Origin: Hepsetus odoe
Taxonomy: Eukaryota > Chordata > Actinopteri > Characiformes > Hepsetidae
Direction: 5' to 3'
Length of the DNA: 64,000 bases
Assembly: GCA_017165825.1 (NCBI GenBank)
Contig: CM029386.1
Span: forward strand, 5,338,265 to 5,402,264
A program made the translations under genes and the position numbers. Shown here in pieces: positions 22,998 to 37,310 of the stretch. Within the stretch, counting starts at the first letter, position 1. The number at the start of each line of letters is the position of its first letter. The notes under the pieces are model-generated. The model saw only the letters and a program-made list of their open reading frames with translations. It had not been told where the DNA came from and ran no database searches.

Positions 22998-25765
22998 ATT
23001 AGCATATTCCCCAAATTCATTGAGTTGTCGTATTATATTACATTTCTACTGTTTGTAGCTATACTTTTATCATTTTGCATACATATTAACCATGTCACAC
23101 AGTGTCAGAAACCGCACAAAGTCTTTTAGAGATTACTGGATTTAGCACAAGTGTATGATGACTGCTTGATTTTAGTTGGTCAGGTTAAACTCCCATCAGT
23201 GCTTAGCAACATTAGCCTTGTTACTTTAGTATAAAACTAAACAAGCAAAACATATTTTGACCAATGAATTGTGTTTAATGTTATAAGGCTGTTTAGGTGG
23301 TCTCCAGAGCCAATGAGACCAGACCTTCACAAGTACCTCCACTGAAGTGAAACCTTTAGCCTCGGTTGGCAGCTAATACTGAGCCAAGAGGTCCAGTTCT
23401 CTTTTACAGGCCGATGCTTTCAACGTGCTAAGCTATTGACTTGGCACTAGTGTGTCGGTAATCTGCAAGCATAGCGTGATATCACCCACTCACTGCTCTT
23501 CCTTTGGGAGGAAGAATGTTGGATCAATGTCCGTTCTCTGCCCCTAATGAGGAATCAATTGCCCACGAGCCTTCACACCAGTGAAGTCATGGCCGACGAG
23601 GTCACTTGTCCCTGAATTAGAGACTAGAGGGTCACTCTTGCAGTAAGGCCGTCTGTTCTCAAGCTCATTAGGCTGAATTTATTGTCATTACTGTACAGTG
23701 GCTTAATTCATATTAAAATGACTTTTATGACAGGATTGAGTGCTATCCTGCTGCAATCTATATATCTAAAAGTGTTTATGCACAATTATTATTTTATATA
23801 GATTGTGTTTAGTGGTTGGCCATTTCTGAAGCCTCAATGCTCAAAGTGTTATTTAACATTAGGCAAACTTCCTAAATCATACCACACTTATCTCAAACCA
23901 AATCTGTTTGTTGAAAAATCTCAAATATACTTGCTTCTGTTGTTTTTCTGTAAAATGCACACTAATATAGATAATTTTCAAGCTTTACCTGCCTGCATTG
24001 TTTTTAAGTAAATGATGCCTGTTATTAATCACATAAAGCACTCATGACAACTGGTTACTTGTATTTCCTTCAGCACTACTGTTTGATTTTAGACGGAATT
24101 GATTACGCAAGTGAATTTCCTTGTGGTTAGGCTCAGTTCAGTTTAAATTTTGATGGTGGCTATGGAAATTCTTAATCAATTTAGCACCAACATTTTTTCA
24201 CAGATCTTGAAAAGAATGATGAGGCCCCTTTGTACATAGAGGTATCTCAATAAATATTTAAGACACAAAATAAAAAAGAGCAAAATAAACTACTAGTTCT
24301 TATTCTATTAATGGTGCCTGAAAAAAGTTTTCATGTGCGAATACTTTCATTTTTCATTGTCCAGTTGCAACTTAGCTATGTGTGGAGAAACAGTTCATCA
24401 TATAGTGTCAGAAGCCACATAAACAGCCACTAGATGAACTGATTTTGTCTCTTATGAAAGCTGTATTTATAATCGCTCAGCCTGTAGGACACTCGGTGGT
24501 GTTTTTAGAGCATTGGAAATGAAGTATTCTGTGCATGTTATGTGATATTAAGAATGGAATATACAATAGGTTTGGGTAAGCATTCACAGTCATTGAAAGG
24601 GATTGAAAATGCAACAGCCATGTTAATTTTTAAAGCTTTTGCTCCACTCTTGCTGTGTGAACAAGAGTAATGAGTAAATTCTTCTCAGTAGGGGAGATAT
24701 TAACATGCCTGGAACCCTAAGAGACACTAAGAAAGCTGCAGTGTTGCATTAGCGTGCCATGCATATGCGTAAATGCTCCTGCCAACGTAAAAGAAAACTG
24801 ATGGCTTTTTGAAAAATTGGTGGGGTATCTCTTTGAGCTGTTAAATCTCTGGGATCGATGGCGCTTGCAGAAGCCTCAGGCTTTTGTCTTTGTGGCCTTC
24901 CTTGTTCATCTGTAAGTGTCAGCCCAGCGTTGGACAGAGACGCTATTTGCTTCCTGGCTGGATTGAAGATGGCAGCTCTTCCCTTCCCTCAGGAACGCTC
25001 CTCAACATCTACTTAATATTTCAGAGGCACTTATAGCTTATTAGCCGACCTCCCTCCACCTCCCCTGGGGGACGGGCGTGCGGCTTTCTCGGCAGACTCT
25101 TAGCTTTATTTAATTTCAATTTTAGCATCTTGGCCGGGACAGCACATGAACTTGGAACAGCTCCCGAAGCCACTACACTAAAAGCTTGGACAGAATAGAA
25201 ATGAGAGGACATTATGTCGTCTAAAATGGGAAATGCTCAATTGCACTTCTTGCTAGAGCCACTTTAGGTTTGCGTGAATAATCTGTCCTGTAAGGTGATG
25301 AATCCATGGGACAGCACTATCTTTGAGTTTGTATTCAGAACTGAGATTGCCATTGATTAGCTACTGAATGAGATTTCAGCTAGGCTTGACAGGAATGGTA
25401 ACTATGGGTCGCATCGTCAGCATTATTTACCATTATTTAGCAGATTTCTGGGAGGATATGGGAATAGCTTGTGCTGGCCTAGGGTATAGCTTGGCTGCTC
25501 AACATTTCTTTAGCTAGTTGTTATTGTGAAGTTGGCCTTGGAAAAGTAAATGAATATGCAAATGTGCCCATTTGTTAATTAGGTGCTTGACCAGTCACAG
25601 TTCCACATGAATTGCTGTGGATGTTTTGATACTTATGCAATCCAAAATTAAGGTACTGTGCCTTCTTGAATGACTAATTTCAAAAAAATTGTTAATGAAT
25701 CACCTTGGTGTTGCAAAAATAATTGCAGATTGTCTTTCCTTTGCAATTTGAGTTGCTTAAATTAA

Positions 25766-26025
25766 ATGTTTTGGTGTGACAGGCTGCAAAGTGCCTAAAA
25801 ATACAAGGTTCTAGATAAAGTAGTTCCAGCCACTCAGCATCACCAGTAAACTAACCACCAGGCTGACCACCAGGAATCATCTGCACCTGTTTCTTCACCA
25901 CTTCATACCTTAGGTTAGACAACTTTTTTCATCTCTCTGCACTGCATGAATTAACAAACCAAAAACAATAATCTGATACTGGTCAGGTACAGGGACTGGA
26001 CTGAAAATGAGAGCCAAAAATGTGC
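25766..26025. repeat. unnamed interspersed repeat, copy 1
   Basis: About 250 bp clearly similar to 61080-61345 in the same orientation. Shared blocks include CTAGATAAAG, CAGTAAACTAA, CAGGAATCATCTG, TTTCTTCAC and a closing GGTCAGGTACAGG/GGTTCAGGTACAGG, then ACTGG-CTGAAAATG. I see no inverted termini, A/B boxes or coding content. The family is unrecognised. Confidence 0.7.
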
Positions 26026-26734
26026 TTTAGGAAGCCTGGAGAACTACTCCTGGATAAATTTATAGAACATTCTGGCTCTTTCAAAGTAAAATATGAAGAA
26101 ATTAGAGGTTGCTCAAGACCATTGCACAGTAAATGTTGGTCAAGCACATACCAATCTCACACTATTAATTAAGTAAGGCATTTTGAATGCATTGCATACC
26201 TTAAAGTGGCAATTGTAGCATTTTGCCAATATCCTGGCACTCTAAGGTACGAGGCAGTGGGTCAGGTGAAAGACCAAGCATCACCCGCAATGTGAAGTCA
26301 ATATTTTTCTCACAAATGTACACTTGTAGGTACACAAATACACTCTAACTAACACCACTGGAACTAGATAATGAGACAAAAAAAGCCCCCGCTCTCCCTC
26401 CAGGCGATCTGGTCTTCGGGGCAGCCAGCAATGTCTCGGGGGAGCGTGCCAGGCTGGAAAATATGTCTGAAAAACATAGTAGGTGTGAAAGGCAATTAGC
26501 AGCTGACAACGAAAAGGGAGGCAAGTGAGTGAAAGGGGAGTTGGGGGGTAGTGAGTGAGAAAGCAGAGAGATGTGCCAGAACATGAAACACTGGGCTGGT
26601 ACCCTCCATATGGCAGGGCACATAAATACACCACACACACATCTCCCAGCTAGTTCATATACGAGACATGATGCAGTTGCATTGCTTCAGAATGATCAGT
26701 TTGTACATTTGTAATTTGTTTGAAAGTGTAATTT

Positions 26735-27285
26735 CAGTACTGTGCAAAAGTTTTAGGCAGGTGTGGAAAAAATGCTGTAAACAAAGAATGCTTTCAGAAA
26801 TATAAATAATGATTGTTTATTTTTTATCAATTTACAAAAAATGCAAAGTGAGCGAACAAAAGAAAAATCTAAATCAAATCAATATTTGGTGTTACTACCT
26901 TTTGCCTTCAAACCAGCATCAGTTCTTCTGGCCCCCACAGAGCCCTGATCTCAACATCATCCAGTGTGTCTGGATTACATGAAGAGACAGAAGGATGTGA
27001 GGAAGCCTACATCCACAGATCTGTGGTCAGTTCTCCAAGATGTTTGGAACGACCTACCACCCGAGTTCCTTCAAAAACTGTGTGCAAGTGTACCTAGAAG
27101 AATTGATGCTGTTTTGAAGGCGAAGGGTGGTCACACCAAATATTGACTTGATTAAGATTTCTCTTTTGTTCATTCACTGCATTTTGTTGATTGATGAAAA
27201 TAAATGATGAATACTTCCATTTCTGAAAGCATTCTTTATTTACAGCATTTTTTCCACACCTGCCTAAAACCTTTGCACAGTACTG
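26735..27285 (+). mobile_element. Tc1-like element, internally deleted (copy 2)
   Basis: The inverted termini are CAGTACTGTGCAAAAGTTTT and AAACCTTTGCACAGTACTG. A transposase remnant at 26927-26965 reads WPPQSPDLNIIQ, the conserved Tc1 block just before the last catalytic acidic residue; here Gln stands where Glu is usual. More of the 3' coding part survives than in copy 1 (14283-14831). It is inactive. Confidence 0.88.
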
Positions 27286-27465
27286 TTTATTTAATTACAC
27301 TGAAATTATATACATTTGCATGCAATATGCATATTGCATTGTTACATTGCCCGGTTCAGTTTTTCTATAGGTTTCATTCAGATAGACAAACAGTGGCAGT
27401 AGCACTGTACCACTGTAACAGTCCAAGTAAAAGTAAAAAAGCTGGGTATAAACATGAAATACATT

Positions 27466-27706
27466 GTGAAAGTGAAAAAGTGAAGGTGACTGCACAGTAT
27501 ACAGCGAGCCACAACAACATTCAACCTCTGCTTTTTACCCATACACACCATGTAGCAAGGAGAAGATATTTAAAGTGCCCAGGGAGTAGTTTTGGGGACA
27601 GTACCTTGCTCAAGGGTACCTCAGGGCAATCTACTGGTCTGGGATTCGAACCCACGACATTCCAATCCTTGGGCCTAATCACTAACCACTAGGACACCAC
27701 TACCCT
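27466..27706 (-). mobile_element. antisense tRNA-derived SINE
   Basis: On minus the sequence has a head with GGTAGTGGTGTCCTAGTGG, a near-perfect B box GGGTTCGAATCCC, the middle block GAGGTACCCTTGAGCAAGG, and a tail ending in TTCACTTTTTCACTTTC. It is the same family as 22755-22997. The ends are approximate. Confidence 0.8.
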
Positions 27707-29228
27707 AGTGGTAAAAATCTGCTATAAATCTCTTAGCTAGCTGAAATGTGACCCAACCTATAGGCCAAACAGAAACTTGGTGCTGGACATGAGATGGCAC
27801 AGAACATGACATGAGCACCCCATAAGACTTAACAAGTGCAGACATTAAAACATACAGTGCAAAACACTGACACAACATATGACATTCATCTGATAAACAA
27901 CAGAAGTTGCGACGCTCACCATGGTTTACGAACAAAAATTTGGTTAACAATCTGTGCTTTGATCTGAGTTTTTCTACTCTTCTCAATATGGCATTTGTTA
28001 TCACTGTGGCAATAATTGCGACCTTTATGAGTGAGGAGCCGATGACAGGTTAACAATCATCAGAAGGGAGCAAAACTGAGAGCAATAGAACATTTCCAAA
28101 GCTTACACGCTGTGAAATTGATTCATTCTGCAATATAGAGAATATAAAGACATGACTGTGGCCTTTTTTGATGATGGCTAAGCTTCCTCTCATTTTTTTT
28201 GCAAAGTGAAAGGGGCTTCTCTCTCTATCCGTCAAAGCCCACAGGAGACGGCCCGAGACGGTCAATATCCTCGTTTGACACACTCACTCATCATCGCTAA
28301 TCCTCGACAGCCGAAAGCTTTGGCAAAATCAATTACAACCTAATTACACTTGCACACAGTTTACAGGCTTTTATCTTGGGAGTCTGAGTGCGAGAGTGAG
28401 TGTATGTTTCTGTATGAGCTCGCGTCCGTCTGAACACTGCGTTGTTGTTAGTCAGTCCTTGCAAAGTTATTTGTGATGTGCAAATTAATGTCTAAATTAT
28501 TTGTGAATTGCTGTGCTGTGAGGTTTTGGGTTAAAATAATGCAAGCAATTGCGAGCAATCTTTGAAAGATTTAGTTACTGGCACTGTTGTATGGTTCTGT
28601 ACTAGTTACAGTACAAGTATAGTAGTAGGGGTCAATCAGACTGGTGACCCATGGTGAACAGGCCTCCATAAATCTTTCCTGGGCTGCTATAAAGATACTA
28701 ACAAAATAGAACATCAATGACTCATGAAAAAGATCCAATTTCTGGAGAACATACCTTTCCAATTATCTTCCTTCAACACTAGGCAAATAGTTCTGACATC
28801 CCTCCTATTCTTAATTTTCAGCCAGGGCAACCTTTTTAAACCAAATATTGCAAACCCATTTTATGTCATATTAATACACTTTTTAATGTATTAATATTAA
28901 TTAGATTCTTTGACATTATATATAATCTGTCACAAAGTTTTCTTGAGCATTTGTTGAAATTAAGTCACTGTTTATACATAAATGGGAAAATCTGAAAAGA
29001 AGCAATGCAGAAAGGCTAGAAGTATGATATGTGCAAGCTTATATTCGGTATCCTATCCACCTTAAGGTTGGACATCTTGAAAGTTGATTAGTTCCAGGTC
29101 TAAATTTGCACCAGCCTACCTGAACTCTCTAAGCACACGGTCGATCAGGGGATCCAGAGCGGGCAGACCTCTTCCACACCTGTGCTTCTATGTCAGACGG
29201 AGAGGCCTAATGCAGTGTCAGGTTTACC

Positions 29229-29284
29229 CACACACACACACACTCACACACTCACACACTCACACACTCACACACACACACACA
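29229..29284. repeat. (CA)n with periodic CT (CACACT) units
   Basis: A CA run with repeated CACACT hexamer-like interruptions. Confidence 0.9.
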
Positions 29285-30966
29285 AATTCCTGGGGTGACG
29301 TGGAGCCAGCAGTTATGTGCCCAGGCAGAAGGTGTCTCATTATGACTTTATCCAGTTTTGGTCTTGTCAGAGCACTGACCACAGGGTCATGAATGCTGGG
29401 CCTTTTGGCAAAACGTCATAGAGGAAAGATTGTGAGAGATGAAGTGTCTCAATCTGCAGAGCAGAATGTGTATCCTCAGGTCATTCTTTTCTTTTTACTG
29501 CAGCAAAGAAATATGTGGTCAAGCAGTTTGTTACTGAGAGATATCTTCAGCCAGTGTTCAGTGATCCTCGTGGAGATTTTCTTTCTTGCAATATTTAACT
29601 ATAACCTGTGTCGACATTGCTGCTGATCTTGCCAATCGAGGACTCCTGAAAAAAGTAATTAGCTATACCAAATGTGGCAAATTGTGGTTGGTTCTATGCT
29701 TTGCAAGAAGACAGATCACCAGAACCAGGCACCTGAAGACTGCGAATAATGTCATCTTAAAGAATAAATGAATATAGGGACTGTAATGGATTTATGATTC
29801 ATAGAGGCTTTCTTGTTTCAACCGTGAGGCTAATCGATAGTGAGTAAAGAAGAGTTCCAGTTTCAGTCATTAGAGTGAAGGAGCAAATCATGGACAGGAG
29901 GACAAATGATGCCTTAGCAATTTGTAAGTTTTCATCTAGTTATCAGCCATTCATAACATGATTAAAAATATAAAATCCTTAAGTTTCTTTTTTGCAAGTA
30001 CAGTCCTAAATTTAGATTGGTGGTGGTTCTGAGATGTGGCACTTTTAAAAGATGTTATCTTGATGGATATATATCAATAGATTTACTGGTCCTTCAGTGG
30101 ACATTCTTCAGGATAAGGCTAAAAGCTGGGCAGCTGTTTCCTGGATTGGGTTTTGGAGTTTAGAGGTTAACTGGGTCAAGAATGGCCAAAACATTCAAGT
30201 ATTCTGTGCATTGGTTCTTTCTATGTGAACTCAAATTTACAACAAGGTGGTGGAGCATCTCATTTGTGCTATTTCAGCATAAACAGACTTCGTTGAGTTT
30301 TTTAACCTGTCACTTAGACACCGGAATGGATATTTTGGGATGGCACGGCAGCAGACAGAATGAGATCACTGAGACAGCTGGGTTTTGTCTTCAGCTTCTG
30401 AAGTGACAGGCAAGAATGTGTGTTTGTTGTGGGAAGGCAACAGGTTCCTGGGGGGGAGGTCAGAGGTGAACCAGGGTCAGTTTCAAATGGGCTACCCCTA
30501 AATTCCCTTGAATTTGAATCAATTTGTGGTACATTTCAAGCAGTCTTGGGTTGTGTTCCTTTTTACGGGGTAGTTTTGCTACTGACTCTTTAAGCTTGTC
30601 GCATAACCGTCGGCCAAAGATGTTCCTTGTAAAGAGAATGCTTTTTGTTCTGGTTTTTCCTAAAGCAGTGTCGGAATTTTCTCTGTATTATTTAAAAATG
30701 GTTCCGCCCTGCTTTGTTTTTCTGGAAAGCTTTGGTTTGTTAATGTGTGATTTGACTGTCAATTGCACTGTGGTTGGATTTTTTTTCTGTATTTAGGGCA
30801 TATTAGTTACATTCTGAATGAAATACCGGCTTCTAAACTTCTGCTTGAAGCCAGGGTGGAATGAACATTGAGCCATGTATCACTGGACCATGAATGAAGT
30901 CTTCTCTTGAATCCTGAATCAGCAGGTCTACTAACCAGTGATGTGTCTTGGTTGTTCTTTTTCCAG

Positions 30967-31148
30967 GTATGACTTTATAGAGATAAGAGATGGCAACTCC
31001 GACTCAGCCGACCTGCTGGGCAAGCACTGCAGCAACATCGCCCCCCCTGCCATCATCTCTTCTGGCCCTGTCCTCCACATCAAGTTTGTGTCTGATTACG
31101 CACACCAGGGCGCTGGCTTCTCGCTGCGCTATGAGATCCACAAGACTG
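30967..31148 (+). CDS. nrp2: nrp2 exon 3: second half of CUB a1
   Basis: The acceptor is TTTTTCCAG and the donor is ACTG|GTGAGT. The exon is 182 nt, phase 2 in and phase 1 out. It encodes YDFIEIRDGNSDSADLLGKH, then CSNIAPPAIISSGPVLHIKF and GAGFSLRYEIHKTG, which completes CUB a1 with its fourth cysteine (KHCSN). Human NRP2 reads YDFIEIRDGDSESADLLGKH here (from memory), near-identical and unlike NRP1 (YDYVEVFDGENENG). Asp residues in YDFIEIRD and in VSDYA fit CUB calcium-site positions (family knowledge). Confidence 0.98.
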
Positions 31149-34100
31149 GTGAGTGAACTGAATCCTTCTGTTTAGTTTCCTCAAACTTGCTTCTGTGGCC
31201 AATGAGATGCAGACTGGGAGTCTTGAGGGGTCTGTTTGATTTGGGAGGATTTGTGACTTATTGGTCAATAATATGTTAATGATTTATCTCTGCTGGCTTC
31301 GTTATATACAACAAGGTCAACTCGTCATTGACCTTTTTACATGTTCACTGCCTGACTGGAGAATTAATACAAATACTGAGCCTGTGAAACTGTCGCACAG
31401 GTTATGGGTTATGTGCACTTTGAAATTCAGAATGATTCATCATTCATCATTCGCAATGTAGGGAAGCCCAAAAAGCTGATAATTTTGAATATGTATTTTG
31501 CTCTCTTGGGGTGGATCTCCCAGTTTATGATAGCAAAGGCTAGTGCTGCAAACTGGGGCTAATTTATAGTATTTCTACACTTCAGCTTGTTTGGAAAAAA
31601 ATGCTAACTGCCCCCAAAGAATTTAACGTTATCATAATGTTGTGAATTTTTTATTTATTAACACTCCACCCTCTTCACTTTTGCTGCACTTTTGTTAAAG
31701 ATATTGAGGCCTCAGACCAACATCCACTTTAGCTGTTTCTGTTTGGATGCCAACAGTGGCAACCTTGCTTGTGTGTTGAGTGCTGCTGCATCTGATTGGG
31801 CATTGATTGAAGAAAAATTTTTGAGGGTCAAGAGCAGCTTTGGCTGTTTTTATTTTCTGTAATTTCCTGGGCAACACTCATTACTCTAAGAACCTCGTTA
31901 GTGCAACGACCCTGTGCAACCTTTTTCTTTCTGTTCCACAAGGTCATGGGATCTCTAGCCCATGGTGCAGTCATCATGACACGCTCCTAAAATGTTCCCC
32001 TGAAATTATCGCAATGCTCAGAGGCCAATTAAAGATCAAGGGAGAGGGTGAAGAAAATAAACTGAGATTCGGGAAAAAGGGAGGGGGACAGGGGAGGGAG
32101 GGGGCGAAAGCTAAACACTTAACTCTTTTCATCCCTCCACAAGCATGCCAGGAATGCCCATTTAATTGGACTCTGATCTCCTGTCCTTGGGGATAAGCCA
32201 ACTGGAGGAGCAGGGTGGACGGCCCTACTCGGCCTTCGGCTGCTTGCAGTTCGCCATTGGGATTGTGTTGGGATTGTGCAATAGTAGCCTCATTGTGAAG
32301 TTTATGCTGCCTGGAGCCTGCTGATGCAAAAGATCAGAGAGGTAGCATTGGACCATGGTGGCTGAGTGCTGAGTGGCTGAATTTGCTTTTAGGAGCAGGG
32401 CACCACACCGGTCACGGGAGTATAGTTGCAATGATATCTAAGACTGAGTTTTAAGGATAGCGTCAACTTAGATATCGCCATACATACCAAAAGTAATATT
32501 TTAATTTCTTATTTAAATGCCTCTACAGGCCAATATAGGCACAGTATCGGTTTCAATGCATTTTAGATGTTCTTAGTATTTTCTTCTTCTTTCTTTTCTT
32601 TCTTCATGCTCCAGTAACTGCATATAGTGCTTAATTATTAAGACTTTTGGAGCTTTTGTTTTCTTAAATGCAAAGCTCATTTTTTGAAACCCTATTGAAG
32701 CCAACTCTACAAGCTGCAATGAGGAGAGCATTACAATAATTACTGCTTGACATTTCCAGATTTCTGCCTCCAGGTCATGGTCACAGTGGCTAGCCATAAC
32801 TCGCTCCAGGGCCAGCACGAGTTTAACTTTTCTTGACACTCTGAGGAAATGCCCACATTTTTTGTTACATTCCCTTTTTCTAAAGGGTGAGTTGCACTGG
32901 AATGTCAAGAGAAGTACTTGGCATTTATTGCAGATGGTCCAATTGTTAAATGTAAAAAAAAAAGACTGAAAATAAGGGAGCACTTGCATCATAGCAGATA
33001 GGCAAAGGGGTCAAACCTTAATGAAAGATTTCTAGACTTCTCTCTAGAAATATTCCTACAAAAGGCTGGAATCAAAAGATGTATCTCACTCAGATGGAAC
33101 TGTGATGTCATAATCTCTGCAGTAACCATGACACTGGCTTATCTTTTGCTTCATGATTTGCACAAAGTGGCTAAAAATACAGGAATGACTCCTAAGTGAC
33201 TCTGGAAGAGTGATGTCATTGCTGCCCAAGCTGCCCCTGGAGGGGTTTTCTTTTGCTAACCTATGGTGATATCATTCACATATTATGGTATGTTACTGTT
33301 TTCATACACAGTGACCAACAAAGATGAATTGCTTTTCTATGGTTGTCTTCGCTTGTGGGTTGGCGATAGAGGGAACTGTGTGGGAATGAGTGTTAGTGTC
33401 GGTGTGTATGGTCGGCATATGTTGCTAACGCTTCGTTCACTCTGTGGTGGCGAGCGGCTGTTCCTGCTTTGCCGCGCTCCAGAGATGATGGCTGTTTGCT
33501 TTCACATGTCAGGTTTTGAGGCCAAATAGTTCCGCAAAGCCGCAGTTTACAGGTTGTGAGGCAAACTTTGGAGCCTGCCAGGCAGAATGAGGCAGAAAAA
33601 AAATCAGAACACCCCCCCCCCCCCCAACTAGATAGAGAGGGAGAGTTGTTGTTTGTTTACTGAGAGTAGTCAGAATTTGCGAGTCCATGAGAGTGTCTGT
33701 GCAACTGCATCTATTTATGAGGGGAGGCATCTTTGATGCAGATTGGAATCTTTTGTAAACACTCCTCGGAGAGGTGTGCCTCTTCTGCACTTCCCTGGAA
33801 GCGAGAACACTAAATCCTCGCAAGATCTTGCTGACCGACAGGAAATCAACGTAGCCCAGCTGGACCAGCACCCCTGCTGACCCCCAAGGGAATGAGTAAT
33901 CCTGTTTGCTTCTTTTTTCATTCCAGTTGGCTGACTGGAGGGGATTTTATATAAGGAACCAGCATTTGCCATTACGGATGTTTAATTCTCCACAGTTTTT
34001 GGACGCCTGATCTTCAGCCTAAATCAGTCTCATTCAGTGGTGTAAAGACTGTGAATGAGGTGTAGTGAAATGTTGTGTCATTCGATCTGCTTTAGCTTGT

Positions 34101-37100
34101 GCTCTCTCTGGACGTCTATAATCTTGTCTCTAAAATGGTATAACTGACTGTGAAGAAGATCAGCTATCTTTGCCATTCATAAGAGTAAAAATGGCCTTGC
34201 TTTCTCAATAGGAAGGATGGCTTAAGGCTTTGATGTACTCTTACGCTACATGACCCTACACTGTGGCAAATCGCTTTACCGCCATGTCACTTTAGACCAA
34301 TGCAGGCCAACAGCAGACATCTGGTATATATGCACAGAATTAGTTCGTGGGCGCAACTTTCAAAGCATTGGCCCTGCAAACTCGATCCATGCCTGGCAAT
34401 GCCACAGCCATCTGTGGCCACAGCCATTGGCTCTACCTTTCCCCCATCATTCGATACAAAGCCAGCCAAATATGGCCGTCTGTTAGCTATCATAAAAGAA
34501 TTGGTCTTTTTTTTTTCAAATGGATTGAACTGTCCAATGAGGTAGGTTGATTGAAAGGATGTGGTAGAGCTTGATATGACTCAAAGCATGTGCTAGTTTT
34601 CACACTCACAGCTTGGTCGCATTGTGTGATAGGAGAAGACCTATGGAGCGTGTAGAATTAGCCAAGAATACAATTAAGAAATTAGGCATTGACTGCTACC
34701 GAGCGTCTTCTTTCTCGACAAGATGCCATGGCCATAGCATGGTTGTTGGTTAGGTGGGATACTTCTGCACACCTCATAAACCTGACTTGCTTGAGACCTA
34801 AGATATTGAGTAATACTGCAAGTTTATTACTGCCAGAGACACAGCATTACACCCAAAGATTGAGCTTACTAAAGGTTACCAAAGGGCACCATCAGATAGT
34901 AGATGTGCTAATGGAACATCTTTGATAAAGCTGTAATTAACACTTACAGAAGACAGGATGACAGAAGATGCACAGAGTATGCAAAGATATGCAATGATGA
35001 GATTTCCTTAAACTGAAAAAAAGTTGAAAAACGCTCATTATATTTAATGGGCTCAGCATCAGTGCTTATCAAATCTGCCCTCAGGGACCATCCAGACAGA
35101 CCAGATTTTGCTCCAAACCATCTTGCAATACATGGGACAAAGATATGGACCATCAGATGGTTTGGGAATCACTGTCCTGAGTGACTAGAGAAGGGATGGC
35201 AATAATTAAAAGCATTAAAAGGGCTTAACCTGTGACCCATTAGCCTGACTAATCCTGTTTACTTTTGACCCCCATTACCCATCCCTCTCCTCTCAATAAC
35301 CTTTTTGTCTTCCATTAAGGTTTTACGCTGAGCTCCCCATGACTCCCACAGTTCCCCAGATCCTGTCCACTGAGAGTCAGCAGAAAATCATGCCCTCCCT
35401 TACTGCCCCCCTTTTTCTGCCCCAGTTCAGTCATGCCAGATATTAACCCCCTGCCACACATACACTCTTGTCACGTGCCCATGATGCTGTTGCCACGGTT
35501 AGCGCAGGAAGACTTCCCGCTAAGGCGCCTTCGGCTCTGCCGCCTTCGTAGTGTGCTCACAGGAAGAACAGGAAGGGCCAATTAGGGCCATAGGTCTGCC
35601 TCACCCTGGGCGGCATCAGCCCCGCCCCCCCACCTGCAGTGGAACAGTCTGGAGGCCATCCTGGACGCCCTCTGGAATTTACTGCCCCTTTAACAGCAGC
35701 CTTGAGTCTCTCCATTTCTCCTTCTCTCTCTGACTCTCTCTCACTCTCTCCCTCTCTCTCTCCTCCCACCCTAAAACAACTGCAATTAAGAGACACAACC
35801 TTAACTACCTGCCCCCCTCTCTTCAAACTGGAGGACGCCTAACTTTGGAAATTCCCCTTTTCTCATTCCAAACAGCAAATGTTTGGCAAAAACATCAAGT
35901 GTACATTATGCTCTCCCAACCCCAATGTATTCAGTTAGGCAAGATATTTGGCTTAGAAACACTAGAAGTCAGAAATCATCCAAAATATTTTCTTAAAATT
36001 TCTCCTTACTTGCTCAGACCCCATTCAGCTCTTTATAAAGATGGTACAGACTTGTAGATGTGGTTTCGGACACACTAGAAGTTACCGCCAGCTATAAAAT
36101 GCTCTGAACGGATCAGATCCCTCTGTATTTTTGGTGGTCCGTGTCAAGATAAGGGACCCTCTTGTGTAAATAATTGCTTGCAAAATGTGTCTACACAATT
36201 GAATTTGATCTATTTTTTTTTTACTGTCAGTAAATGCTACAGCACTGTTTATTTTAGCATTTGTTAGCCCCGAATTTAAATGTACTTAGTACACTTATAC
36301 ACTTGCTAACAAGGATTGTAAAACTTGTTTTGGTTGATTTTATACTGGGAGAAGTTTGCATGTGCAGCCTTTCTTTTTACCGAATCTCGTTGCTCACTTC
36401 CAGGCATGATCATGTACTCATGGGATGTCAGAAGTGTGCCATGTTCTGCTCAGCTTTATGTGTCACTCTCTTCTGGGTCAGGCACTCTTACTGGGAGCAA
36501 AGGCTTTCCAGCTCTTCGTTTGACAGAAGTGTTGAGACTTTTTATTTTGTCTTTAATAAATTAAGATTCAGCTGCACCCTGCTAACTGTTTTTTATGGCA
36601 TCCAATTAACCTTGTAAACCTTGACATCAGAATCAGATTAGTTCTGCTCAGCACTGTCAATTAATTAAAGTGAAGGTCAATATGTCATTTTTCATATGTC
36701 TCAGCTGAAGGCAGATTTTTTTTTTTCCTGTCTTTGCACTGAAACTCCATACATTATATTAATTGTGCCATTTATGCCCATGGTTTAAACTCTTTCAACT
36801 GCACAACAACTCCTCATGATGCCATTCATTAGTTGTTCTTCAACCTGGAGGTCATCCTGGCCTGGTGTGTGAATGCATTTTTGCGTTTTCCTGCTAGACA
36901 GAGCAAAGGGAGGAGTAGAGGAAGGAGAGAGGAGGGAGGAAGCCCCACACTAGGCAACAATTAGGTTAGAGTTATAGGTTAATAAAAGGATGGGTGTCAG
37001 TGTTTGTTCATAATGCATTAGTTACTTTAAAATGCTGTAAAATGCAAAAATGTTAATGTTCAGAATGGCAGCAATGACCATTATAGCAGATTGCAATAGC

Positions 37101-37149
37101 CTGCAGGAATATGATGTAGATTCGATCTTTTTGAGCTGGTTGCTTGAAT

Positions 37150-37310
37150 AGAAAGATGGCATGGGGCATACATATATTGGTTAGAGAAGAGGGTTTGCAA
37201 CCGGAGGTATGGGGGTTATGGCACAAATAAAGTGCCTTTGGGCAAGGCACCTAACTCCACAACTGCCCCTTAGTTGTGGGTACCACCACCTGTTCCTGGT
37301 GTGTATGTAA
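37150..37310 (+). mobile_element. degenerate SINE fragment
   Basis: It contains the retroposon-like block TGCCTTTGGGCAAGGCACCT followed by CTGCTCAGTGTGTGTGCAGGG downstream, resembling the core of vertebrate tRNA SINEs. The A and B boxes are badly decayed. Confidence 0.45.
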
